From Vitis vinifera (Eukaryota; Streptophyta; Magnoliopsida; Vitales; Vitaceae): a stretch of 64,000 nucleotides of DNA. Below are positions 46,701 through 60,392 of the stretch, in pieces. Under the pieces are notes generated by a model, which saw only the letters and a list, made by a program, of their open reading frames with translations, was not told where the DNA came from and did no database searches. Position numbers and translations under genes: made by a program. The DNA is taken from contig NC_081819.1 of NCBI RefSeq assembly GCF_030704535.1, positions 18,138,001-18,202,000 of the forward strand, given 5' to 3'. Each line of letters begins with the position of its first letter. Positions within the stretch are counted from its first letter, which is position 1.

Positions 46701-49700
46701 AAATCATAGTCATTGCCAACCAAAAGAGAGATGGCTATCAAGTGTTTCCTCTTCAGGCCAAGACCAGATTCAATATCTGACATGTGGTAGCATTCCAAGG
46801 GTTCCTGCATAAAATTAGATGCTCATGATTGACAGGAGGTGAAGAACCAATTGGAAGCAATTTAATATGCCCATTACATCCTAAAGAAAACAGTTGCTAT
46901 AAATGTGCTCTGGAGATCAAACCCTTGAGGGAAAAAGTTGGGTCTGAAGGCACTAAACTGTGTTGTAAAAAGAATAACAACAATGCAATGATACAAGTAA
47001 ATAAGATTGATAGTTCAAACCATGCACCTCTAAAATTACAAAAAATCAGCAAGTTATTATAGTTTACATCAGTCAATATAGGTTTACCCTTTCCTTGGTT
47101 AAATTTTTCTTTTGGTTGAAAAATCTTGATCATTATTAAATTTTCTTAGTCATCTAAGTCCAAGCAAAAAACTCTACTGGTGCACCTTTTGCTGGTTCCA
47201 AGCTTAGTGATAAGGAATGAACCCTAGAGTTTATTCACAGAAAGGAAGAGAAATATAGTTTGGTTTCACTATCCTATTTAGAATATTTTCACTATAATAA
47301 GATTGATTTTTAGTAGTTTATTTTTTATTGAGTTTTTTGTTTTAAGTAGTAGTCGGTCTTTCCTCTATCTGTTTTAGTCTTCTTATTATATTAGGAAAGT
47401 TTCTATTTCTTTTAGTTTCTAAATAATATCCCTTTCCAATATCTTTTCCTCTTCTTGCATGGAAAGATAAGGAATTAGGAGGGTGGTTGTATACTTGTAT
47501 TGTTGTATTAGGGAAGGTCATAAGAGTTTTTGAAAAGTGGAGAACCTCAATTTTAATAAAAATTTTCACCATTTATTATGCTTCCTTTGAGCATGTGAAT
47601 GTCTTCTTCCCAAATGTGATTGCTTAGAAACCTTGGTGTGATAACCAAAGATCAATTCTCTCTTTTCTTTTTCTTTTTTCTCTTCTTTTATCTCAAATAT
47701 CATTGTGCAACACAGAAACAACTCCTATAGTGCTGAAATTTTTAAATCTTGCACCACTTAGATAAAGAAAGGATTATCTTAAGTAGGCATCCAAAACATA
47801 ACCTTTAAGCTTCAGTCAAACTCATTTCAATAAACATCTAGCACAATAAACTTTAGGCTCCGTTTGGATAATCAAAAACACAACTAAGAAGAAAAAAAAA
47901 AAGCAATAAAATAAAAAGTACCAGGAAATTTTAAAAAAAAATATATGTAAACTTGTTTTTTCGATCATGCTTCATTAATATCTTCTTTTCATAGGCAAAG
48001 GCACATAAATAGTATATATTAATAAGAAGAGGACACCTAACAGCCAACCCAAAGCATACAGGAACCATACTTCATTAATATTAGTCCTCTTTTATATAGA
48101 AAATATAGAATTTAAAAATGTACAAGTTTTTTCATAACCATGCTTACCACATTGGATGTGTGTATCCGAGAAAATAATGGATCAATAAGAAAAGAGCAAG
48201 TTTCAACTAATCAGGCCTTATTTCTATTTGCATTCAGGAATTCAGAAAAAAGACCAGGCTGTGTCCAAGGACTCTCAGTATCACCCCCATCAGGTTCAAG
48301 AAAACCAACTTTTTATTGGTTCTGAAAGTCATGGCTGGATCTGAAACCACAAATAATTCATGTGTTATTACCAGACATACTGCAGTTTGAACCGGTCAGA
48401 CTATCCTCAACTGACCATGTTTTTAGTTTCCAAAACAGCCTCTAGGTGCATGAAACCCAGCAACCAAAATTCAAGTCTTCTCAACCCCCCTTCTTACACA
48501 AATTCGTATTCTGGCCCTGACAATATTTTTTAGCTTTGATAAGGTGAACACTACAAGAAAACTCCAAAATAACTAGTATTGACCCATTAAAGCAGAACCA
48601 ATTGATCAAGTGGGACATGTAAAATGAAAATAAGCATGCTAAGATGCTAAAACTTACCTTGCAATTGGGTCGGAGGCATTTTATCACACATTTAGCCCCA
48701 AAGAGGAATGCATCACTGTCAGCTGTGATGCAAGCATCTACATGGCCTTCACTATTTAACTGGGCACAAAGAGCTTCAGCCTCTTCTCTTGCTTTCAGTA
48801 CAGGAATACCAAGAAGTTCAAGCAGTTCCTGCAAAACCAGTCAATGAATAAGTGGATAATCATCCCAAAGTTCTTTAATATTGAACCCTACTTGCAGATT
48901 GTTTTCCTTTCTAAACACACCGTTATTTGACATCTCCCATGGAAAATGCATGAGATAAATATTCATAGAAAAGTTTAAAGTTCCCCTTGAGCAAGTCATC
49001 AAACTATTTCCAACAATAATCTGAATCTAATATTATTTTGAATATTATTTTCCTCCGTTTTCTCATCAACCAACCCGAATTTAAGTACAAAAGAGAGCAT
49101 TTTGAATCCTTAGATCACTAATTGGGAACCCATTTAAAGAGAGAAAAAAGGGCATACAGATTTAAACACACTCCAAAATCGTCAAGAACAATGTAGCAGA
49201 ATACCACGAAAAAAGGAAGTGAAAGAAAACTCACAACACACTCTTGAACGCGTCTTGAGAATTCGGCATTCCTTTCCACCGAAACACCCTCCTCAACCAC
49301 CGGCAAACCCGACAAATCAATTCCAGAACCACGGAAGAACCGTGCAATCCTTGCCTGAGATTTCAAGGGCGACGGAGTTCCATCCACAACAAACACCGGA
49401 AACGCGCCAAACTGCACATTTCCAACAGCATTGTCCTCAGTCTCAGAAATAACAGAAATGCCGTTTTGGTTGCAAAGAAAGGAAAAAAAGAACATAAAAG
49501 TAATAGAAGAAATTAACGTCCTCCACTGTTTCAAATTTGCATTCCCATCCATTCCTCCATCCCTTGCAAGTTGCAACAACGCATAACTTTCAAAATTTTC
49601 TTTTCCTTTCCGTTTCCTTTCGGGGCAACCAAACACAGTGAAAGGTAAAGAAAGCAGAGCCAGACCTTGGAGAAGAGATTTATCGTACGGAAGAAAGTGA

Positions 49701-49860
49701 GTCTGAGGTGAGGGTTCCGAACATTGGCTTTAGTGGCGGTTTCTTGTTGGACTATCCAGAAAGAGAGATCCACAGCCACCCGTTTGTTTCGGATGTAATC
49801 GAAGCCTTCAGGTCGGGCATAGGGTTTCAGTAATTCCCAAAAACTCCCTCCCACCCCCAT
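43738..49860 (-). CDS. GEN1: GEN1: Holliday-junction resolvase / XPG-family flap endonuclease
   Basis: Nine exons join in phase to 667 residues: 49666-49860, 49235-49411, 48658-48828, 46623-46804, 46330-46513, 45917-46141, 45593-45728, 44843-45315 and 43738-43998. GEN1 cuts four-way DNA junctions symmetrically during recombination repair in the nucleus. XPG-N begins MGVGGSFWELLKPYA, with likely metal ligands Asp31 and Asp75 (VVDGTPSPLK). XPG-I has EEAEALCAQLN (Glu140, Glu142) and ITADSDAFLFGA (Asp161, Asp163). Then come Asp213 in LVGNDYD and the helix-hairpin region. A cysteine-rich insert, a chromodomain-like part and a SITEFYRSAK...RRRLLFG tail match remembered Arabidopsis GEN1, not SEND1. 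It is about 70 residues longer than that protein, mainly because the Cys-rich exon is duplicated. Confidence 0.94.
45696..46461 (-). repeat. Intragenic tandem duplication in GEN1
   Basis: Copy 1 is 46109-46461 and copy 2 is 45696-46108, reading along the minus strand. Each runs from the Met-Asp-Asp-Ser-Ile-Pro codons of one exon, through the next intron, to the Lys-Lys-Gln-Glu codons of the following exon. Exon 6 (45917-46141) is therefore a fusion of the head of the original downstream exon and the tail of the upstream one. Copy 1 has lost 60 bp (20 codons) covering the C-x2-C and C-x2-C parts of the zinc-binding segment, while copy 2 keeps them. Intron sequence is duplicated too. Confidence 0.9.
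46805..48657. other. GEN1 intron 3 (about 1.85 kb)
   Basis: The longest intron of the gene. The stretch 47240-47580 looks like decayed repeat DNA, possibly part of an LTR with a tail near TTTTAATAAAAATTTTCACC, but no ends or target duplication were found. No other feature. Confidence 0.4.
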
Positions 49861-52317
49861 TGAAAATTTACCAATGACATAAAACCCTAAACCATGGACA
49901 GAAGATTCGGAAGAAGAAGAAGATGGACGAGGAATTTACTCTTTAGGACACAAAATGGGCTGGTTTTTATTTTCTTATAACAGGGCCATAGCCCAACCCA
50001 AGTCATTAAGATGGAAGGCCCAAGTTTTAAAGGCCCTTCTTTTGGATTTTCCATTTATTTATGTTTGGATTTTTTTTTTTTTTTGCGATTTGTGGTAAAT
50101 TTTTTGCTTCACAAACCCATCTCAATTATCAATGGACCCACCATTTTAAAATTGCCTTATTTTTTATTATTTAATTTAAATTACATTATCATTTTAAAAG
50201 TTTTATTAATTTCCAAAACATAATTATTTTTTATTTATTATTCATTTAGATACACATCTTATTTTTTATTTTAAAAATAAAAATAATATTAAATATTATA
50301 TAATATATATAAAATTTTAAAGACTTTCATTGAAAATGTAATCATTTTTAAGAACATACTAAAAAATTAAGGTATTAAAAATAATTTATCATTTCAAATT
50401 TCAAAGTGATTTTTAATAAAGACATGTGCTAAATTTAATTTTTTTTATTGAGTTTTTATTTTTTACATAAATAAATTATTTTGTTTTTAAAAATTAAAAA
50501 TTAATAATTGTATCCAAACAAAACTTTAATTTACTAATTTTCTTTTTTCTTTTTTTTTAGAAGTGATGATGTGGTACCAAAAAACCAAAATTTTGAGTGA
50601 ATTATTTCCTCCATTTCCATGAGACTTTCTAAAAAACAATTACATTCTAGTTTAAAAGTAATAAAAGTACAATGTGTTTGGCAACATTTTCTTTCAAGAA
50701 ATGTCTCATAACTTTACTTTTATTCCAAAAATATCCCTCTCTCACCATTATAAAAGTTATTCTATTTGAAATAACCCTATTAGTGTCAATCAAGGTTATA
50801 AAATATTTAGCCCACTATTATTATTATTATTATTATTATTATAAGGTTTGGGATAGGTCATCCTTGTCCCAATCATATTTTGTTTATGAATATAATAAAT
50901 TTTCATAACCATCTCTTTTTTTTTTTTTTTTTTAATTCTTTACTTTTAAAATTTTAAATTCTATTAAAAATAAATATAATTTATAAATATATAAGTATTA
51001 TAAAATATTTATAATATATATATTTTTTAAATAATGTCTTATATATGTTAAGAAAAGTTAAAAAATGAAAAAAAAAAACTCAAACAATATTTTATTTAAT
51101 ATTCCATATAATAGAATGAAACAAATATCAACAATAATAATAACAATAATAATAAATTAAATATTTTATCTAGAAAAATTAAATAAAAATTTTATTTATA
51201 TTTTGTATACCACATATGAAACCAATCATTTTCCGTAGTTGAGGATGTGATAAAGCCACATGCACAAATCACAAGCTTAATTTTGGTAGTTACTTGAAAA
51301 CGTGCATTGGATTTTATTAAATAATTTATTAACACTACATTAACTTTCATAAATATGGCATATGCTTGATTTATCTTTATTACTATTACCAAATCAAATA
51401 TCATACCAAATACAGATAATTAAAAGAATGGATCTGTTCTTAGGAATTATTAAATCCCATAAATAATTGTTGTGATGTATCATAAAAATTATTTGAAAAT
51501 TCTTTAAACGGCAAGAATCTAAAAAAAATTATTCTTTTTGGTTTCTATTGGCCAAGGGATGTCCCATTATCAAATCAATTGACGCATAAGGCCTACAATT
51601 TTCCTTTGTAAAGCAAACTTTTTAATCACATTTAACAAGAAGCTATAGATAATAAAGAATTATGTAATCGTGGGAGACACGTCATTGACTTAAAAAAAAA
51701 AAAATCTTAAATCTTCTAGCAAATTTCGTGGCTGGAAATTAATACAACATGGGATGCCTCCAACTGGGATCCACCTCGTCTAAAACTAGCTATTTGCACA
51801 TGACGTTTAGTGGCATAAAGAAGCCACGTGGGCATTTTCTGTTGCTTTACAATAGCTAAACGACAAAAAACCTTCAGAAACTGATGAACTGTAAACCAAT
51901 GATAAGAGTTAATTTCTGACTGGGAAGCGGTCCTCTCATTCAAATATTATTTTGGTTTAGGAGGTGGAAAAAATGAAGAGAGAGGTGATGGCCTGATTAA
52001 CATTTATGCGCTGTGGTGGAACCGTTCATTAATAGAAGATGCGTCCACCACGACAAGATAAACCAAGTGATCGTCACTGATTAATACGGTGCAGATCATC
52101 AAATCACTGCGGTCGGATGCATGCATTGCCTCCTCCTCCTCCTTCTTCTTCAGTTTTATTTCTACTGGTTAAAGCAGCTTCCGTTTGTTTCTCGGGCAAT
52201 TTATTTTGTGAAGATTATAATCTGATCTGAGTACAGGATCTTTCTCGAGAAAAAATTTCTACGGATTTTCGCTATATTGCATCTCGTGGAGCAGTTTTTT
52301 TTTTTTTTTTCAAGGCC
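49861..52317. other. Divergent intergenic region between GEN1 and the DUF4378-like gene
   Basis: Promoters of both genes should lie at its two ends. The middle is very AT-rich, with a TTA/ATT trinucleotide run at about 50816-50842 and a T run near 50913-50932. No gene is visible. Confidence 0.5.
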
Positions 52318-53885
52318 ATGTCTGCCTTGAATTCTTCATTCTCATACACCGACAATTCGATGCAAAGAAGGCATTTTCAAATCGAGCGTAGACCTCGAAT
52401 GCTGAAAGATTTCCTTATAGACGATTCGAATTCATGTTCGTCAAACGGATTCAAATCCTTTCCTCGCAAAGCGAGCCACTGTACCGTACGGAACCTTCTC
52501 GAGTGCGATGGCGGAGAAAGAGGATCAAATTCAAACAATAAAAGTACATTTCTCAGAAGCCGATCCACGGCAGCGGCGACGACAATCTCGGCGTTTCAGA
52601 AGGCTTCGGAGATCGTGATCAACGCCGTTAAGTCGCCGTCGTTTTTACAAAGAAGCCTGAAACGGAGGTTTTGGAGGAGGAATAGTACCGAGGAGCGGGG
52701 GATGACGGTAACAGTTATTAGAGTTAAGGATATTGTGCGGATGAGATCGTTCCGAGACGTGATGGAGGAGAAATCAGCACCGTCGGATTCAACGGGGTCC
52801 ATCACCACCACCGCCACAACCAGTAGTAACGGTTCTAGCTGGTGCGGGAGTGATTTTACCGCGGATTATGTGCAGTCGTGGAGCGGCAACTCCGAGGAGT
52901 ACTCAGGTGCGAATGCGGTCAAAGTGGGAGAAAAGTATTTACCAGGTGTCGGCGACGGGAATGCAAATACGACAACGAGGACGACAATGAGCATCGATGC
53001 GGTGGGCCCCAAGGTGAGAACTATTTTTAGTGTTTCGCATACATAAAAATGTTTATGTGCGTCTGCGGGTGAGAACCGTTGGATGATTGCCTAATCTAGA
53101 AATCATAAATCATGACTCTGTAGTCTAGACTTGGTTGAACCCGAATTACTTTAACTTCCAGGTAATTTTTCGTAGTTGTCTCATTGTATAGAAGCTCAGT
53201 TTATGCCACGTCGGAAAACAGAGCACATGACCTGTTGTCTGGAAGCTTCCAAACCAATTACTTGGAAGCGGAGTCTCTTAATTCCTAAGCCAATCAAATA
53301 TTAGCTTGCAAAATTTAATTTTGGATCTTTGATATGTTAATTTCATTTCATGTACATGTATGTAGAATTAATTAATTTGATGTATCAAACAAACGACAGG
53401 GTGAGTTACGATGTGAGGAGAAAGAGCAGCACAGCCCTGTTTCAGTACTTGATTGTCCCTTCACTGAAGATGCAGAGCCATTCTCCTTTTTCATTCGGGA
53501 TGAAGAAGAAGAAGAAGCCGAAGAGAAGGCAATGCAGCTACTGGATCAAGTGAAAGCAGCGGGGTCGGTAGAATTTAGTAAAGCCAATTTGAATGATGAT
53601 CTATTATTAGAGTTCTTCAGAGATGAATTGATGAAAATAAGCAGAGGAAATCAAACCGTGGATAAGGAAGTAGATGCCGAGATATTGAAGATAGCAGAAG
53701 CTTGGTTGAAGGGAGAGTTTGAATGGGGCGTGGAGACTGAGAAGGAGGCTTGTATTAGAGATATGGAGAGGGGAGGGAGGTGGCGAAAGTTTGAGGAGGA
53801 AGAGGAAGAAATGGCTTTGGAGCTGGAGGTCTTAGTGTTTGAAATTTTGGAGGATGAGCTTTTGGGTGATTTGTTTGTAAATTAG
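52318..53885 (+). CDS. Plant-specific protein, probable DUF4378 family
   Basis: Two exons (52318-53013 and 53400-53885) join in phase at AAG|GTGAGA...ACAG|GGT and give 393 residues. The N-terminal half has the MLKDFLIDDSNSCSSNGFKS motif, then CTVRNLLE, a basic Ser/Arg part and a KASEIVINAVKSPSF helix, an arrangement I recall from plant proteins with a C-terminal DUF4378 domain. The C-terminal half is acidic, with AEEKAMQLLDQVKAAG and a final ELEVLVFEILEDELLGDLF helix typical of that domain's end. The function of the family is largely undefined. The ATG is the first after a T-rich leader. Family assignment is from memory and moderately sure; the gene model is firmer. Confidence 0.82.
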
Positions 53886-56800
53886 ACAAATAACAGGGGC
53901 ATTTTTGGAAAAAGATTCACTAGGTGGCTGACCGCCACCCAAGTTCACGGAAGTGGGCGACGGTGCAGCTTCGGTTGAAAGCTTGAAATCTGGAAGATTG
54001 TTAAGGGAGGGAGGTGGTCATGCGCATGAAATGACCAACACACCCTCGATGCAAAGTGCAGTGAGGATTTTACCAATATGGGCTGGGATGCGGGCTGTGT
54101 TGGAATGTAAATGGGCTTTTGAATTTTGTAGGGAATATGAATGGGCCTTGTCCACCGACAGTGACCTCGAGTTCAGAACTAGTTTTCATTGCCTTATTGA
54201 AAATAATACCACATATTTTCATTTTTACTAACATCCACAATAATCAATTTTTATCCAATTGAATGAATTAAAAATGAGATACCAGACACCCAACATGGTC
54301 GCTACTTCTAAAATATTTTCATTTTTTTTTTCAAAATAAGACTTAATACAACAACCTAATTAAAAAAAAAACTATCCCATAAAATATATTTACCTGTTAT
54401 TTTGATTTATAAAATTAAAATATAATTCTATTTTTCTTAATCATACAAACACATAACTCTTCCTGAATGGTATTGCTTTAAGCACTATAATACCCATGAT
54501 AAACACAATTTTTATTTTGGTTTTACAAAAAATTTAAAGGAAATTTGCATTAGAATGGAAAATAAAAAGAAAAAAATAAAAATAAAAATTAATAAATTAT
54601 TTTAATATATATTTTAAAACTCATTTCATTTATGTTTATTTTTTTATATAAAAATTAATAATTTAAAATATACAAAATTTAAACTAAATTTAAGTTATTT
54701 GATTATATATATAATTTCATGTTAAGCCAAATATATAAAAATTTATTTATTTTTAATGTTTTTCCTTGTCTTAAATTACTTTTGATTCTAAGAAAATGAT
54801 TTATATTTGGTTTATCATAAAAAAATATAAAAGAAAATAAAAATATTATTAAAATAATATACTTTCAAATTATTTAGTTTTTACATTGAGAAGAAAAAAT
54901 TGGATAAAATAAAATGAAAGAAATAGGTAAAACAAATTTATTAAGTTTAAATCATTGTTTTTATTCAATTTTATGTCTCTTCTTTAATTTGTTTTACTTG
55001 CATCCTTTCTCAAAATTTTTAGAACAAAATATAGAATTAGTGATATATATATACATATTATCAAAATTTAGTTTTATAATTATCATTGATAGAAGGAATT
55101 TGTCAACTCATTTTAATCCGTGATTTATGTATAAAAAATTACATAAATATCGGTAATTGGATTTTACAAAAATTTCACGAAGTATTAGATGAAATTTTGA
55201 ATAAACAAGTTTGATTATTGACATGGAAACTAATAGACACTTATAAGAATATTATTAAAAATCATAAATTAGAAAAATAATATATTTATGATAAAATTTA
55301 TAATTGAAAACCCAAATTTGAAAATCTAATCGTCCATAACTTTTCTGTTTCATTTTAGTAAAAGTGTCTTTATTATTTTATTATAAAAATGATTTTTTTT
55401 TAAAAAATTTACAAATAAATACTTGAAATGGTAAAAAGTATTTATACTAAAAGTGGGTTATTCTCGGAGCAACTTACAAATACGGGATTATTTCATCTCT
55501 TTAGCCAATTATTTATGTATTTAATTACTATATAAAAATTAAAATGTGAGGTGAGGGGACACTTCCTAAAAAAATGCCAGACGTTCAAACTCTTGAAGTC
55601 TTAATTCTTCTTGTCCTAAGAAAATGACATGTGGGATGCTTCTCCAATTCCCAACCATATGACAAAATTTCATAATTGGGAAAAAAAAAATTTAATTAAA
55701 AATAATAGGTAAAAAAATGGTACCAAAGAATTAAATGGGTTGGCAATCCTGCCATGTGCATTCACACCCTCTGCCTATTCACAATTGTCAACTGAATTGA
55801 TTTTATTGGAAATTTATTTTCCTGATTTCAGTCTCCCCATGCATTCATTCGTCTCTTACTCTTTCCATTAAATTCTTCAGACCCCATATGACCGGTTGAA
55901 TAGAGATTGGGAAGATGAAAGGTTTATCATGCTTCTTAGAGAATGGTGAATTTTCCTAAGGATCCAAACAGGGCCTCAATATCTAGATGCCTTTCAGTAC
56001 ACTTAGCTGACTCAGTCCCCATGATATTCTGAGAAATGGATGTCCAGGACACGGTGGACAATTTTCCCGTACATTTTATTTTATTTTTATTATTAAATTT
56101 CTACCACCTTTTTTGTTACTTTTTTTTGATATTTTTTTAAAAATAAATTAATATTGTAAGTCTTGCGTGGCTTACACCTACTTGAATAAATATATTCATA
56201 AATTGTTTTATTAAATCAACATTTTTTTGTTTTTAAAAGTAAAAAAATACTTTTAAAAATTCATAATACTGTTTGATTATCAGGATAAGTTGAAATTATT
56301 TTCACTAATTTTTTTTTAAAAAAAATATAAACTCATTTGATAATATTTTTTAAAAATTAAGAAATAATTTTTTAAAAACAAATTAAAAAAAATGATAAGT
56401 CTTAATATTTTAAATAATTTATCATATTTGATTTTTATGTATATTTTTTACTAGAATTAATTTTTTTTTCTTATATATTTTTTTTCTAATTAGTTTATTT
56501 TAAATATCAGGTAATATGTATGAAAATTAAATTTTATATATAAAATACTAAAAAAATTGAAAAATGAATTTTCTACCCATAAAATACTGAAAACAGTTTA
56601 AATGAAAAAGCAATAAAAAGCAGAAAGGAAAATTCTACCTTTTTCCTTCTATTTCTCCTCTTTGGAAGTTTGGAAAGAGGAAAGAGGAAAGAGGAAAAAT
56701 GGTGTGATTCCCATAACTTCCCTGCTTTTTATACTCTTTTTGGTTAACGTAATCAAACCGATCAGGCGATAGCTTTCAGACTTCCCAATATATATATATA

Positions 56801-56932
56801 TATATACAGAGAAGGTCTCTGTTTTCTTAGGAGTCAACATGCAAATTTGTAGTGCAAACCCAACTTGATTCATCTTCATTTGTTCTTGATCCACGGTTGA
56901 TCAGTTTTTCTCAGTGTTACAGTGAGAATACA
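53886..56932. other. Intergenic DNA upstream of the UTR2-like gene
   Basis: 53886-54240 is probably the 3' UTR of the preceding gene. The rest is AT-rich without recognisable genes or element ends. Confidence 0.45.
56788..56806 (+). promoter_or_regulatory. Possible TATA region of the UTR2-like gene
   Basis: A TATATATATATATATATA run lies about 130 bp upstream of the start codon, a plausible TATA position for a short 5' UTR. Simple TA runs are common in this window, so this is weak. Confidence 0.3.
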
Positions 56933-59422
56933 ATGAAGAATGAGGAGCAAGCTCGGTCCCTGTTCGGAATCTCTCTCTCTGACAGACCCAAATGGCAGCA
57001 ATTCCTCATTTGCTCTTCTGGGTTCTTCTTTGGTTACCTTGTTAATGGCATTTGTGAGGTATTTTCTCCGTTTGGTTAGCTAGAAAACGAAAGAAAACTG
57101 GTTTTGAAGAGGTTTTGAAGCTTGGGGCTACTTGGGTGTGTTGTGTTTTTTTTTTCTTGTGTGTTCCTTTTTGGGTAGGAAACAAAGAGAAATGCCAAAC
57201 TGAACTTCCTAGTTTCTTTCACCCCTTGTTTGGTTTCTGAGAAAAAAAGAAAAGAAGAAAACTTGGAAGTGTTACATTTTCTCCTGTTTGGTTTCCGGGA
57301 AAGAAAAATGCTAACCCGACTTACAGCCAACTAATTCTGGAAAGAGTCAGCTTTCTGTTTTTCCAGTTCTTTCTATTTTCCCTTCTTTTCCTCCGTTTCT
57401 TGGCAGCCAAACAGGGCTCAAGATTAAATTTCCAAAAAAATCATTTTCATTGCTTAAAGATCTTAAATCCTTACCTGCTCTAATTTTTTTCGTCATAGAA
57501 CAATTCTTTTTGGTTTTATCTGATCTTGCATGGGACCCATTTTTGTCCATTCCATTCTAATCTCTACTTCAAAACAAATGAAAATTTTGGATGCTTCAAA
57601 ATCTTTGGTAGCATTCTGAGCTTAATGCCCTTGAATTGCCCTTTTTCCTTTTTTTTGATGCTACTATTGTTCTAGTGTACCATTGACAGTGAAGATCTCA
57701 ACAGCTAATAATTTCATTTAATTTTTTTTGCTGAATTTCAGGAATATGTGTACAACAGGCTCCAATTCAGGTCAGTTCTGCTGCTTCTGCATGTGATCTG
57801 TTTCATTTGATATTGATTGATTTTTTAAGCTTTTCAAATTTTGGGTTTTATTGGGATTTTTTTGTTTTAATTTCAGCTATGGTTGGTACTTTACATTTGT
57901 TCAAGGTTTTGTGTACCTTGTTCTGATTTACTTCCAGGGTTTCACCACCAAGCAAATGGTGAATCCATGGAAGACTTATGTGAAGCTCTCTGCTGTTCTT
58001 ATGGGCTCTCATGGACTCACCAAAGGGTCTTTGGCTTTTCTTAATTACCCTGCTCAGCTCATGTTCAAATCCACCAAGGTAAATGGAAAATTCCCATTTC
58101 ATGTTTTCCACTATGTTTGAGGAAATCAAAAGGAAAATGACAGAAACCAGAATTTTGATTGTGATGTTTTTGGCTTCTGTGATGCCCACCCATTTGAGCT
58201 GGGGTTTTCTGTTTTAGTCCCAATTCCTAAACAAGGGGAAAAAATATTAGAAATGTTTACTTATCCTAGCTTTTCTCTGCAACCAAACAAAGTCCACTTT
58301 TTCTGATGCCTTGGAGGTCCATTTTGGTATTTTAGGTTCTTCCTGTGATGGTAATGGGGGCATTCATCCCGGGCCTAAGACGCAAATACCCTGCTCATGA
58401 ATACGTATCTGCAGTACTTCTAGTGGTGGGTTTGATCCTTTTCACCTTAGCAGATGCTCACACATCGCCTAATTTCAGCGTGATCGGTGTTTTGATGGTG
58501 TCTGGTGCCCTGGTCATGGACTCTTTTCTTGGTAACTTGCAAGAAGCCATCTTTACCTTAAACCCCGATACCACTCAGGTGATCTGCATTCCTTGACATT
58601 CTCTCACGCTGGAATGAAAGTGTGAAAAAAGTTTTCATGGAAACCTTGTTTCCCTTGCTTCATTTCCATTGACAGATGGAGATGCTCTTCTGCTCAACCG
58701 TCATCGGTCTCCCCTTCTTGATCCCACCAATGCTTTTCACAGGAGAATTGTTCAAAGCATGGAATTCATGTTCTCAGGTGACCAAAAGATGATTATTTAA
58801 TTCCTTCTGTAATCAGATCACCAAAGTAGAAATTTCTAATAGTCTTTTTATTAATTTCCATGCAGCATCTGTACGTGTATGGGGTGTTGGTGTTTGAAGC
58901 CATGGCCACCTTCATCGGCCAAGTCTCGGTCCTCTCCCTCATAGCCATCTTCGGTGCTGCCACAACCGCCATGGTACATTCATCCCACAAGCTCTTCCAG
59001 TTCAATTAAGTCAATTTACACTCATAAGGAATATTGTGCATTGATTGAATACTAGCCTGAAGACTTCCATTCTCCTCTGAGAATTTAAATTTGGTCACAG
59101 GAAATGGCACATGGTATTTTCATACACATTGAATGCATGAAAGAATGAATTTGATTCGGGGTTCTGCAATTGAATTTGATCACAGGTGACCACGGCTCGA
59201 AAGGCGGTGACGTTACTGTTATCTTATTTGATATTCACTAAGCCATTAACCGAGCAGCATGGGAGCGGGCTCTTGCTGATAGCCATGGGGATTGTTTTGA
59301 AGCTTTTGCCCGATAACAAACCCTACAAGAAGGCCTCATTGGAGTCACCTACCACTGAAAAAACTGCAAACCCTTTTCCCAGGGAAGAAGAGAAAAGTGA
59401 AGAGATGAGACCCCTTGTTTGA
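56933..59422 (+). CDS. UTR2: UDP-galactose/UDP-glucose transporter, UTR2 type (nucleotide-sugar transporter)
   Basis: Seven exons join in phase to 348 residues: 56933-57058, 57742-57770, 57877-58078, 58336-58578, 58676-58777, 58866-58973 and 59186-59422. The family are multi-spanning Golgi/ER antiporters that import UDP-sugars in exchange for UMP. Recognised stretches are [83 protein letters not shown] and [18 protein letters not shown], all close to remembered Arabidopsis UTR2. A mini-exon of 29 bp (exon 2) is conserved in phase. About eight to ten hydrophobic segments are evident, and the C-tail is Lys/Glu-rich. Transport specificity is by family only. Confidence 0.93.
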
Positions 59423-60392
59423 AACTATATATTATGGCTGTTTTTATTGTATTAATTGTTCTTGCTTGACTGTTTCATCCTTCACTGAAGAAGAGATTAC
59501 GAATGAGATGTTTAAGCCGTGTTTGGTAACTGATTTTTTCCACACGTTTGGCAACAAAAAACAAAAAAACATTTTCCAAACAGCCTTTGATTTTGATTTT
59601 GATCTTTAAGGGTTTACTAAAGATTATGTATTAGGTTTAAAAATTAATATTCAAACAATTTTTATGTCTCAAAAAATGTAATTTTTTTGCAATATATATG
59701 GTCAAAGGGATCCTTAATTTTTTAAAAGAAATATTAATATATAAAAATTTTATTATAAATTAAATAATTTTTGTTATATAAATAAGAAAAAAATTATTTA
59801 TTTAATTTTTTTCTTATTTATATTATTATTATTATTATTTTTGAAAATATTGGATTAATAAAAATGCAACATCTTATTTAGATTTAAAAACGACTTTTGA
59901 CTGTATAAATCCCAATCCAAAGGCTATATAGCCTGCATTAATTTAATTAGCGTTAGTTGGACACGCGCTGCGCTCTAACAAAACGTGGGACGGAGTATCA
60001 CGTAGTGTAGCATGCAAGAACAGGGGAGGCATGTTTGCCACGTGTCAAAACCAGACCATGAATTAAAAAACAGAGCCTCCCACAAACCCTTCCCATTTCT
60101 TTACCACTTGAGCCACGTCTTGTGGGAAAGTGAATCATCAATGTTCCAAAGTGTTTCTGTTTTTTGTTTTGAGTCTGTTTTAATGTGAATTTTAGTTTGA
60201 TTATGTTTTATTTATAGATTGCTTTCATAGTTGATTTTGATCTTTCTTTGGATTTCATTTATTTTAGGTTTTTATTAGTACATTTTCCTTTTTTGCTTGG
60301 TTGCTTGGTTGAAACTTATGTGACACCATTTTTTTTCCTACTCAGTATCTAAGAAAGTTTTTGAAAATCTTTTTCTCTGTAATTTTTTTACG
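59423..60392. other. 3' flank of the UTR2-like gene and spacer
   Basis: Likely 3' UTR up to about 59620, then AT-rich DNA. No gene is visible. Confidence 0.45.

Noticed and set aside
47240-47580. Possible LTR piece in GEN1 intron 3
   Set aside because: It has a suggestive tail only. No TG/CA ends, partner LTR or target duplication were found, so it is not called as an element.
52377-52817. Minus-strand open frames opposite the DUF4378-like gene
   Set aside because: They are antisense shadows of exon 1 and show no independent support.
53953-54231. A 92-residue open frame after the DUF4378-like gene
   Set aside because: It lies in the likely 3' UTR and shows no family resemblance or splice link.
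59423-59609. A 64-residue open frame overlapping the end of the UTR2-like gene
   Set aside because: It lies in the 3' UTR and starts inside the last codons of the transporter in another frame.
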